The notes under the pieces: generated by a model
Told to the model about the DNA's origin: nothing
Database searches by the model: none
The model's input: the letters and a program-made list of their open reading frames with translations, nothing else
In this document: in pieces, positions 37,225 to 44,988 of the stretch
How the letters are laid out: each line of letters starts with the position of its first letter
Position numbering within the stretch: the first letter of the stretch is position 1
Made by a program: the position numbers and the translations under genes
Source of the DNA: Candidatus Gastranaerophilales bacterium
GTDB lineage: Bacteria > Cyanobacteriota > Vampirovibrionia > Gastranaerophilales > Gastranaerophilaceae
NCBI GenBank assembly: GCA_944325605.1
Contig: CALVAX010000004.1
Coordinates: 62,001 to 126,000, forward strand
DNA length: 64,000 bases
Reading direction: 5' to 3'

Positions 37225-37875
37225 ATGAACTTTAGGAATTGTATTGTAGAATTTATAGGAACATTTTTTCTTGTATTTACAATAGGCTGCGTATCGCTTT
37301 TAGGAGGTGACGGCGTAATTAATGCTCTGGCCATAGGGTTTGCGCTGATGATTATGGTATACGCAGGAGGCCACATAAGCGGCGGACATTATAACCCTGC
37401 GGTTTCCCTTGCGGCAGTAATAGGAAAAGCACTTCCGGCGGTTGAATTTATACCGTATGTAATTTCCCAGCTTCTCGGTGCAGCAGGCGCCGTCATTCTT
37501 GTAAATTACTTTTCCGGTCACGTTGCAAATTATGAAGGCTGCGCATTCAATTTTCTGCCGATGATAGTCGGAGAATTTTTGTTTACATTTGCGCTTTGTT
37601 ATGTAGTATTAATGACGGCCGCAAGCAGAGAAACAAGAGGAAATTCTTATTTTGGCCTTGCCATCGGCTCAACTGTAACTGTCGGGATTTTTGCGGTCGG
37701 AAGCGTGCTTTGTTACGGAGCATTCAATCCGGCGGTTGCAATGGCTTTAGGAATGATGCATACTGCCTGCTGGCCCAGTGTCTTTGTAACTATTGTCACT
37801 AATTTGATTGCAGGTGCTATTGCCGCTTTAATTTACAACTACACAAATCCCGATAAAATTGAAATTAATCTTTAG
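37225..37875 (+). CDS. Aquaporin / glycerol channel (MIP family)
   Basis: 216 residues with about six membrane helices and the two half-pore motifs GHYNPAVSLA and GAFNPAVAMALG. Both NPA boxes are complete. It could carry water or small solutes; the first half has SGGHYNPA and the second lacks the aspartate of many GlpF channels, so an aquaporin Z-like role is plausible but not certain. ATG 37225 lies after AAAGGAG. The 3' end overlaps the convergent gene by 11 bp. Confidence 0.92.
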   Translation: MNFRNCIVEFIGTFFLVFTIGCVSLLGGDGVINALAIGFALMIMVYAGGHISGGHYNPAVSLAAVIGKALPAVEFIPYVISQLLGAAGAVILVNYFSGHVANYEGCAFNFLPMIVGEFLFTFALCYVVLMTAASRETRGNSYFGLAIGSTVTVGIFAVGSVLCYGAFNPAVAMALGMMHTACWPSVFVTIVTNLIAGAIAALIYNYTNPDKIEINL

Positions 37876-39841
37876 TATCATAATTTGTCGGAATATTAAT
37901 TTTTCCTCTGGCAAGACGGATAGCCTGTCTTGCCGCTTTTTCAGGATAATCTTCCATTTCTTTTATATGTTCCTGCTTTATTATTTTACTTATAAATTTT
38001 AAATGCTTCAGAAGATTTTCATTTATCTCAGGATGTTTTGCAGCCCAAACATCAAACGGCTTCTTCCCTTTCTGTATATTACAGAATTTACAATATCCGA
38101 CTTTGTTAAAATACTCATCAGATCCGCCTAAAGCCCGGGCTTCCGTATGATCGACGGTAAGTACTGACATCTTAAAAATATTCTGGAACATTGTCTTGAC
38201 AGGATTGCCTGATTGCTTGACCAATTCTGCCGGCGGATGAAGAATAAAATCTTCCATATAAATATCTTTTAAATCCTCTTTTGCAATATTAATAAGCTTT
38301 GTTTTATTTGCATTGTGCAAAGTTCCGATAGTATCTTCCAGCATTTTGTTATAGTTGTCATAACGAAACTCTTGTCTGTATGGCATATCTACACATTCCT
38401 GTCTGACCCAGAATATAAAATCATTTATTATTTCTTTTTCTATAAAATTAAAATCGTTATTATCAACAAAAGTTTTAATATTTTCACACACACTGTTCAT
38501 ATGTTTTGAAAGATCTTCTTTACCTGATTTTTGCAAAGCTTCCATTAATTCTTGCCCGCTGATATCAGGATTATTTCCGATAAGAGCATTAAACCTTTCA
38601 ACCAGTATCCTGAGATCCGGTGTAATATGATTGCTATTAATTTTTACAAGATTTTTGAGTTCATGAATATTCTCACATTTCTTTATCTCGTCAAAAAGTT
38701 TCAATTTCTGCTCATGGGTAATTGTTTCAGTTCCGCAGCTTGCACATGGAATTTTTTCAAATTTTTCAAAAATATAATTGCATTTTCTTTCGTAAAAAAT
38801 CTTACTCTGCACAACCCCGCTTACACTGCTCCTTTTCAACAGATTTTTATCGGAAACATTAGCTGCCTTGATAAAATCGTAAATATACTTGTTGTTGCCG
38901 GAGAGTTTATTTTCACATATTGCTGCGGAAATATCCCGTGTATATTGCTCCAGATGTTCTTTTCCAAAAGGAGATTTTCTTATGTAATTAAATGTCTTAT
39001 ACCTTGGAGCACATTCTCCGCATATTAAAAACTTAACGTTATTATCTGCCGGACTGTCGGATTTGGTTGCAAATACGTTTTTCAGAGTATTCTGCGAATA
39101 CGAAAGCATTTGTTTAACAATAAATGTCTGCGGAGAAAGTCCTTTCAATTGCTCTTTATCATAATAAAGAGCCCCGCGGCAATTGAACGCTGACATTATT
39201 GAATTGTTCACAAGAAAGGCTATCTTTTTCTTGTCTGCGAATTCCATATTATCAAAAGTTTCATGGTATTTTTCATCATAATCTTTTTTCTTCGGAAGTA
39301 AAGTTATATTATTCAAATAATCCGCAAAAGATTTTATTTTGGCTCTATCTGATTTAGAAAGATTTTCCTTTTCAAGTATTTCATTAAGATACTGACCCTG
39401 TTTGTGCATTGTGTTTACCACAAGCTTTGAGCTTCCTGTTCTGACGATTTGTAATGCGTCCGGAATAGTTTTTTCGGGAGATTTTTGGGACAGCCTGTAA
39501 ATTGCATTTATAAAAGGATGGTATTTTTTGTGAAAAAATTCCTTGTTATGAACAAGCGCTCCGGCATAATCGGTTAATGATCGCGCACAGGAAACTTTTT
39601 TTAGAATTTCACCAATTCCGGAAGAACTTACCATCTGCTCTCCGCAGCATGGGCAATGAACTCCATTCAAATCCAAAAGCTGTTTTTGCAAACTGCCGGC
39701 CGCAGCCCTGAAACAGACCGGATATGCATAAAAATTTTTGTTTCCTGAAAGAACATCTGAATAATTATCTCGATGAATTCGGGGTTGTTTTTGTAAGGAA
39801 TGTGGATAAATAATATAATTTGATACCGATAAAATTTTCAT
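37865..39841 (-). CDS. HNH-like zinc-cluster protein (658 aa)
   Basis: A large protein with three Cys pairs of the CxxC type (HCPCCGEQM, LICGECAPRY, PCASCGTET), helical linkers, and a C-terminal HNH-like motif: LTVDHTEARALGGSDEYFNK then YCKFCNIQKGKK. This resembles the HNH of homing endonucleases and phage proteins, where the His and Asp/Asn pattern cuts DNA. No signal peptide is clear. It may bind or cut nucleic acid; the long middle part is not recognised. It overlaps the aquaporin stop by 11 bp and has no other neighbour on its strand. Confidence 0.5.
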   Translation of the reverse strand: MKILSVSNYIIYPHSLQKQPRIHRDNYSDVLSGNKNFYAYPVCFRAAAGSLQKQLLDLNGVHCPCCGEQMVSSSGIGEILKKVSCARSLTDYAGALVHNKEFFHKKYHPFINAIYRLSQKSPEKTIPDALQIVRTGSSKLVVNTMHKQGQYLNEILEKENLSKSDRAKIKSFADYLNNITLLPKKKDYDEKYHETFDNMEFADKKKIAFLVNNSIMSAFNCRGALYYDKEQLKGLSPQTFIVKQMLSYSQNTLKNVFATKSDSPADNNVKFLICGECAPRYKTFNYIRKSPFGKEHLEQYTRDISAAICENKLSGNNKYIYDFIKAANVSDKNLLKRSSVSGVVQSKIFYERKCNYIFEKFEKIPCASCGTETITHEQKLKLFDEIKKCENIHELKNLVKINSNHITPDLRILVERFNALIGNNPDISGQELMEALQKSGKEDLSKHMNSVCENIKTFVDNNDFNFIEKEIINDFIFWVRQECVDMPYRQEFRYDNYNKMLEDTIGTLHNANKTKLINIAKEDLKDIYMEDFILHPPAELVKQSGNPVKTMFQNIFKMSVLTVDHTEARALGGSDEYFNKVGYCKFCNIQKGKKPFDVWAAKHPEINENLLKHLKFISKIIKQEHIKEMEDYPEKAARQAIRLARGKINIPTNYDTKD

Positions 39842-39920
39842 ATTTTTCTTATCTTATATTAAACATCAAAATATTATTTTTTTTATAGTATAATCCTGAA
39901 ACTTTACAACTGTTCATAAT

Positions 39921-39948
39921 TTGTCCGGCTGGTTATTTGTGCTAGTAT
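39921..39948 (+). promoter_or_regulatory. Promoter of the exported hydrolase-like gene, start-proximal
   Basis: TTGTCC (39921-39926), 16 bp, TAGTAT (39943-39948) and then seven bases to the ATG at 39956. No Shine-Dalgarno precedes it. Confidence 0.5.
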
Positions 39949-39955
39949 TTATGTT

Positions 39956-41119
39956 ATGAAAAAGATTTTGACGGGGATTTTAATATTTGCCGCACTCCAG
40001 AGCATAAGCTATGCCTCTGACATTAGTTTTGTTTATATTAACGGCTCTAATAACAACAATGAAAAAATGAAAAACTGGTTTGAGAAAGGAGTGAAAAAGC
40101 TTCATCCTGCAATAAAAACTCGGTTTGAAGAAGATGAACAGGTTAAACAGCTTATGCTCCAAAAAGAAATGAATATTGTTGAAGAGCCTGTAATATTTTT
40201 CTGGGGCGACAAGAGTAAAACCGACTTTGATTTTGTAACGGAAAGACTTGATTTATCAAAAGATTTCAGTCCGACTGTCGCATTTCAGGTCAGAAAACTT
40301 CTGACAGAATGCCTGCATGACGCAATATGGGTGCAAAAATTCCACCACATGCTTCCGATAATTCAGAATCTAAATGAAACAGTAAAACAAGAATACGCAA
40401 AAGGAAGAACCGTAATACTATACGGGTATTCTGCCGGAACTTTTATAACTTATGAATACCTTGTAAATACTCTTCCTTACATTAATCTGCAAGAACTGTT
40501 CCAGTATTTAAATGTTTCTGAAGATTTAAAAAAATTTATACAGGAAAACCCGAGAAAAAACACCTGCATTACAGCTCTTGAAGATGCAAAAATCGGCACA
40601 ATGACAGCTGACGGCAAGTTTGTTTCTAACAACAATGAAAACTCTGTAAAAGAACACTATCTTAATATTGACACTTCCACTGAGAAAGTTTGTTCTCCGC
40701 CGGGGGCAGTAAAAGGAGCGGTGAACTTTGCAAGCCCTCTTGTGCTTTTCTATTCAGATCTGGCGGATTCAAATTATGAACAAACTTACTTCAACAAATA
40801 TATGCTCAAATATATTATGGAAAACGGACTTTTTCTGCTTACCGTAAATTTCAGAGAAGATCCGCTGGCATTTCCGTCATCGCAAAATCTGACGTATGAA
40901 GAAATGGAAAAAATTACAGGCTTAAGTTTTGCCGATCCTAGAGGCTTTGTTTATGACAACAGCGGTGTATGGAGCTGGAGACCTTTCTTTATGGCTCATA
41001 CTTCCTACTGGTCGGCAAGAAAACAGTTTTCAAAAGCGGTTGTAAAAAGCGTTATTGAAGGTTACAGATTTCAGTATGATCCGCTTTACCGCCAAAAATT
41101 ACAATCTGACAATCTATAA
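39956..41119 (+). CDS. Exported alpha/beta-hydrolase-like protein (387 aa)
   Basis: A signal peptide (KKILTGILIFAALQSISYAS) leads a mature domain. The sequence VILYGYSAGTFITYEYLV has the GxSxG nucleophile elbow of a serine hydrolase. Elsewhere the pattern is unusual: a Cys-bearing loop (CITALEDAKIG and CSPPGAVKG) and an aromatic tail (SGVWSWRPFFMAHTSYW) with a candidate His. Probably periplasmic; substrate unknown. The start is probably leaderless. The gene at 41149 follows after 29 bp. Confidence 0.6.
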   Translation: MKKILTGILIFAALQSISYASDISFVYINGSNNNNEKMKNWFEKGVKKLHPAIKTRFEEDEQVKQLMLQKEMNIVEEPVIFFWGDKSKTDFDFVTERLDLSKDFSPTVAFQVRKLLTECLHDAIWVQKFHHMLPIIQNLNETVKQEYAKGRTVILYGYSAGTFITYEYLVNTLPYINLQELFQYLNVSEDLKKFIQENPRKNTCITALEDAKIGTMTADGKFVSNNNENSVKEHYLNIDTSTEKVCSPPGAVKGAVNFASPLVLFYSDLADSNYEQTYFNKYMLKYIMENGLFLLTVNFREDPLAFPSSQNLTYEEMEKITGLSFADPRGFVYDNSGVWSWRPFFMAHTSYWSARKQFSKAVVKSVIEGYRFQYDPLYRQKLQSDNL

Positions 41120-41148
41120 AATACTTTAATTATAAATGGAGAAGAAAA

Positions 41149-41760
41149 ATGACAGAAAAATTTGACTTTACGGAAGGCGCACAATTTGATCCGGGATTTA
41201 TCGGACATTTAAATGCTTTTGTGCCGAGCATTGAATACATTTATCAAAACCTTTACAGATTTAAAAATTTCAACCAGAAAAAGATGCAGTTTAAAATGCA
41301 GTATAATAAAATTGTTCATCTTATAGAAACTTACATCGGCTTTTATCTTGGCTGTATGCTCTGGGCTGCCTGCATTAAAGATCTCAATAAACCAGTATTG
41401 AATAACCTTTGTTACGGCGCTGATTACGACGAAAACGAAACCATCGGAGAAGCAGATTTTGTGAAAAAATACATTGAACAATTCCAAAAAGATGTTAAAT
41501 ACTATCTTGGACAGGATTACAAAATCGACGGTTTTACAATAAAAGTTCTTGATGAATATATGGAATTTTTAAAACTGAATAAAGGTTTTACTTCAGTTCA
41601 GCAAACATCTGATATCAAGCTTAACAAAGAAATGGCAGAACTTTCACAAAGCGAAAAAGCTTCTATTCTTGATACAATCGCAAATGTCGTTGAAACAGGC
41701 AATTTCAAAGAACTTTACCCGCTGAACGACAAACTTTTTGCAAAAACAGCTAACGTATAA
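41149..41760 (+). CDS. Hypothetical cytoplasmic protein (203 aa)
   Basis: Begins MTEKFDFTEGAQFDPGFIGH. It is helical and Lys/Asp-rich. A moderately hydrophobic stretch (ETYIGFYLGCMLWAACIKDL) may be a buried helix rather than a membrane segment. A good Shine-Dalgarno (GGAGAAG) precedes ATG. It sits between the exported hydrolase-like gene and nagZ in a likely operon. I do not recognise the family. Confidence 0.55.
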   Translation: MTEKFDFTEGAQFDPGFIGHLNAFVPSIEYIYQNLYRFKNFNQKKMQFKMQYNKIVHLIETYIGFYLGCMLWAACIKDLNKPVLNNLCYGADYDENETIGEADFVKKYIEQFQKDVKYYLGQDYKIDGFTIKVLDEYMEFLKLNKGFTSVQQTSDIKLNKEMAELSQSEKASILDTIANVVETGNFKELYPLNDKLFAKTANV

Positions 41761-41765
41761 AATCA

Positions 41766-42740
41766 ATGGATACAAAAGATAAAGTTTATTCAATGTTTAT
41801 CATAGGAACCGACGGAGGAGGATACGAAAAAGCACTTTCGCATCCTCTCGGCGGTTTGATATTTTTTACGCACGATATTCAGTCAAAAACACAGTTCAAA
41901 AATTTTATTGACTGTATAAAAAGCAAATCCTCAGCCCCTCTTTTTCTTTCGATAGATCAGGAAGGCGGACGGGTTGAAAGAACCGAAAACATTCATAACG
42001 GAAAAAAATATTTGTCTGCAAGGTTTGCTTATGAAAAGGGCGGAGAATTTCTGCGTAATCAGACAAAACAAATTGCGCTTGAACTTAAAAATTTCGGTAT
42101 AAATCTTAATTTTGCACCGTGCATTGATGTGAACACAAACCCGAAAAACCCGATTATCGGCGAACGCTCATTTTCTGACAATCCGGATGAAGTCATTAAG
42201 GCTCAAACTATTGTTATTAAAGAATATCAGGCAAACGGAATTCTGCCGTGCGTCAAACATTTTCCCGGGCACGGCGACGCTGACACCGACAGCCATCTGA
42301 GCCTCCCTGTCATAGATTTGCCCCTTGAAACAATGGAAAAAATTCATATTAAACCTTTCAAATCCGCAATAGAAAACGGGATTGAAATGATTATGGCGGC
42401 ACATCTTCACTGCACCTGCTTTGACAAAGAAACAATCCCTGCATCTTTAAGCAAAAATGCGCTCGGATATCTGAGGAACGTTTTGAATTATAAAGGGATA
42501 ATAATCTCCGACGATATGATTATGAAAGGGGTTTCGGCATACGGTGCTGCTGAAGCCTGCGTAAAAGGAATAAAAGCAGGATTAAATATGTTTATCTACA
42601 GAAATTCAACACCCGAAACTATTGCAGCGATTGAAAAAATCGCAGAACTTGCAAAATCGGATACAGAACTTTCAAATTGCATTGAAAACTCTTACAATCT
42701 GATTTGCAGACTTAAACAAAAGTATGAAAAAATTCTTTGA
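41766..42740 (+). CDS. nagZ: Beta-N-acetylglucosaminidase, GH3 (NagZ-like)
   Basis: NagZ removes N-acetylglucosamine from muropeptides in the cytoplasm during peptidoglycan recycling. 324 residues match the NagZ size. The motifs IDQEGGRVER, KHFPGHGDADTDSHLSLP (with the catalytic His and Asp), and ISDDMIMKGV, in which the second Asp is the nucleophile, are all seen. There is no signal peptide. It starts 5 bases after the previous stop. No anhydro-muropeptide permease or AmpD is nearby. Confidence 0.92.
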   Translation: MDTKDKVYSMFIIGTDGGGYEKALSHPLGGLIFFTHDIQSKTQFKNFIDCIKSKSSAPLFLSIDQEGGRVERTENIHNGKKYLSARFAYEKGGEFLRNQTKQIALELKNFGINLNFAPCIDVNTNPKNPIIGERSFSDNPDEVIKAQTIVIKEYQANGILPCVKHFPGHGDADTDSHLSLPVIDLPLETMEKIHIKPFKSAIENGIEMIMAAHLHCTCFDKETIPASLSKNALGYLRNVLNYKGIIISDDMIMKGVSAYGAAEACVKGIKAGLNMFIYRNSTPETIAAIEKIAELAKSDTELSNCIENSYNLICRLKQKYEKIL

Positions 42741-42854
42741 TAACCCTGAAAAATGTAAATATGGCCTTGTATAGCCAAAACCTTTTCGCAGCAATAGTTT
42801 TCATTGTATTTTAGCAGAAAATTATTGCAACATTTTTTAAGATTTCGTAACGAT

Positions 42855-42886
42855 TTGACAAGTTTTAAACATGTTTCTGGTAGTAT
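42855..42886 (+). promoter_or_regulatory. Promoter of the symporter operon
   Basis: TTGACA (42855-42860) and an extended TGG-TAGTAT (42878-42886) with a 20-bp spacer. The transcript would begin at about 42893 with a leader of more than 70 nt. Confidence 0.4.
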
Positions 42887-42893
42887 AAAAATT

Positions 42894-42949
42894 GGGTTGG
42901 TGATTTGCCCTTGTGGACACATAGCCGAAATACCTGCGAGGAATAACCC
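42894..42949 (+). promoter_or_regulatory. Structured mRNA leader of the symporter gene
   Basis: GGGTT (42894-42898) and AACCC (42945-42949) can close a stem over about 45 nt. Inside are short helices (GTGGACAC-type and CCGAAATACC), and the Shine-Dalgarno AAAGGA follows at once. The sequence does not match a glycine, SAM or other riboswitch consensus that I know. It might sense the transported amino acid. Only the pairing is seen; ligand is unknown. Confidence 0.4.
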
Positions 42950-42965
42950 GAAAGGAATTTATTTA

Positions 42966-44537
42966 ATGAACAAATTTTTAATTGTACTTTTGACACTTTT
43001 ATTAAACATTCAACAGGCAAAAGCATTTAGTATTGATACTTTTATGGACAAAAATATTGCGCCTGTATCAGATGCAATTGCGGATTTTATTTTTCATCCG
43101 ATTCACATTTTCGGAGCCGATGTTCCGATAATAATTTTCTGGATATTACTTGCGGGGGTATTTTTCACATTTTATTTAAGAGGCATAGCTGTCTGGGGAT
43201 TTAAACATGCAATTGATCTGCTTATCAAACCTAAAAAATCAGGCGACGGCTCAGGCGAAGTTTCATCATTTCAGGCTCTGATGACGGCGTTGTCCGGAAC
43301 AATAGGTTTAGGAAGTATTGCAGGTGTTGCAATCGCAATTTCCATGGGCGGGCCGGGCGCTGCATTCTGGATTATTGTAGGCTCCATTCTCGGTATGTCA
43401 TTGAAATTTGTAGAAGCAGCGCTGGCTGTTAAATACAGAAGATTTAACCTTGACGGTTCAATATCAGGAGGCCCGATGCACTATATGGCACACGGACTCA
43501 CAAGAAAAAAACTTAGATGGCTCGGACAGCCGCTTTCGATAATCTTTGCGATACTTTGTATCTGCGGCGGCATCACGGGCGGAAACATGATTCAGATAAA
43601 TCAGGCCGCTAATCAGTTTGTGAATGTTTGCGGCGGGGCTAACGGGCCTTTGCACAATTTTCACTGGATTATCGGTCTTGGCATGGCTGTTGTTGTAGGG
43701 TTAATTGTAATAGGCGGGATTAAAAATATTGTTAAAGTTACTGAAAAAATCGTTCCGCTGAAAATTTTCATTTATTTGTTTGCGGCAATGGTTGTTATTA
43801 TATGCAACTTCAAATTAATTCCGCATGCAGCATGGGTTATTGTAAAAGAAGCGTTTAAACCGGAACCTATTTACGGCGCAATGTTTGTTGCAATGATTAT
43901 GGGATTGAGAAGATCCGTTCAATCAAACGAAGCAGGTACTGGCTCTGCGCCGATTGTTTATGCAACAGTAAAGACGGATGAGCCTTTATCTCAAGGATTT
44001 GTTGCACTTCTTGATCCGTTTTTGACAGGTTTTATGTGCACGCTGACCGCTTTTGCAATTGTAATCACAGGGGTTTACCAGACTCATGCCGGTGAAACTT
44101 CAGGCATTGAAATGACTTCAGAAGCAATTTCTTCTGTTATGCCGTTCTTCCCGACTTTGCTTGCAGGTATTGTTCTTTTGTATGCACTATCAACAATCAT
44201 CAGCTGGGCATATTACGGTCAGAAATCATGGAATTTCCTCTTTGGCGAAGGAAAGAAAAGAACCCTGACATTCCAATTTATTTACTGCGCATTTATCGTA
44301 ATCGGTTCAGTGTTGAACGTAACATCCGTAATCAACATAACAGATGCGATGATGATTGCAATGTCCGTTCCGAATATCATTGCAATGTATATTCTGGCTC
44401 CGGAAGTTAAAAAAGATTTGAAAGAATACTGTATCAAGCATCAGCTTGGAAAACTCGTTAACCGTGATTGGCTGGCGTCTGCACCTGCTGCAGTTACGGC
44501 AGCGGAAGAGGAGGACAAATGTCAGACAGCCAGATAA
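42966..44537 (+). CDS. Sodium:alanine/glycine (AGCS) symporter
   Basis: 523 residues, about ten membrane helices. The AGCS signatures are present: ALSGTIGLGSIAGVAIAI, the GGPMHYMAHGL loop and GLRRSVQSNEAGTGSAPI. The first 20 residues look like a signal peptide. It imports alanine, glycine or glutamine with sodium through the inner membrane. ATG 42966 is set by AAAGGA and by the loss of homology upstream; the longer in-frame sequence is the leader RNA. The last 19 bp overlap the next gene. Confidence 0.92.
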   Translation: MNKFLIVLLTLLLNIQQAKAFSIDTFMDKNIAPVSDAIADFIFHPIHIFGADVPIIIFWILLAGVFFTFYLRGIAVWGFKHAIDLLIKPKKSGDGSGEVSSFQALMTALSGTIGLGSIAGVAIAISMGGPGAAFWIIVGSILGMSLKFVEAALAVKYRRFNLDGSISGGPMHYMAHGLTRKKLRWLGQPLSIIFAILCICGGITGGNMIQINQAANQFVNVCGGANGPLHNFHWIIGLGMAVVVGLIVIGGIKNIVKVTEKIVPLKIFIYLFAAMVVIICNFKLIPHAAWVIVKEAFKPEPIYGAMFVAMIMGLRRSVQSNEAGTGSAPIVYATVKTDEPLSQGFVALLDPFLTGFMCTLTAFAIVITGVYQTHAGETSGIEMTSEAISSVMPFFPTLLAGIVLLYALSTIISWAYYGQKSWNFLFGEGKKRTLTFQFIYCAFIVIGSVLNVTSVINITDAMMIAMSVPNIIAMYILAPEVKKDLKEYCIKHQLGKLVNRDWLASAPAAVTAAEEEDKCQTAR

Positions 44538-44797
44538 TTGTAACAGTTTCCGGAGTGGATAAAGTCGGAATTGTAGCTAAAGTGACTTCAGTTATGGCTC
44601 AATATGAAGTCAACATTGAAGACATTAAACAAACGCTTATGCAGGGACATTTTGTAATGTTTATGCTCGGCAATATCGAAAAATCAAAATTTTCCTTCAA
44701 AGAAATAAAAGAAGCGCTTGTCACAGCAGGCAAAGAACTCGGAATGGAAGTCTGGGTTCAGAGAAAAGAAATTTTCGATAATATGCATAATATTTAA
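44519..44797 (+). CDS. ACT-domain protein coupled to the symporter
   Basis: 92 residues of a single ACT domain of the UPF0237 type: VTVSGVDKVGIVAKVTSVMA and NIEDIKQTLMQGHFVMFML. ACT domains bind amino acids and control enzymes or carriers. It overlaps the symporter's 3' end by 19 bp and has its own GAGGAG site inside the symporter, so the two are made together. It may sense the transported amino acid or be the regulator of the operon. Confidence 0.88.
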   Translation: MSDSQIIVTVSGVDKVGIVAKVTSVMAQYEVNIEDIKQTLMQGHFVMFMLGNIEKSKFSFKEIKEALVTAGKELGMEVWVQRKEIFDNMHNI

Positions 44798-44831
44798 AAT
44801 TTTAACCATACCTTTCTTTTATAAACCACAC

Positions 44832-44870
44832 AAAAAGCACTGTTTCACGTAAAAATCAGCAGTGCTTTTT
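44832..44870 (+). terminator. Terminator of the symporter operon
   Basis: AAAAAGCACTG, a 16-nt loop, CAGTGCTTTTT, after the ACT gene. Confidence 0.8.
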
Positions 44871-44988
44871 ATAATTAGAGAAAAGTTTTCTGCCGGAAGA
44901 ATTTCTGACGACTTTTTATTATATAAATGATGTTTTCAAAAAATAATTTCAATGATATAATAACTACAGTCGGAGTTAAGCAAGCCCT

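Noticed and set aside
42804-42965. Longer N-terminus for the symporter
   Set aside because: The in-frame sequence is the promoter and leader, and AAAGGA fits only the ATG at 42966.
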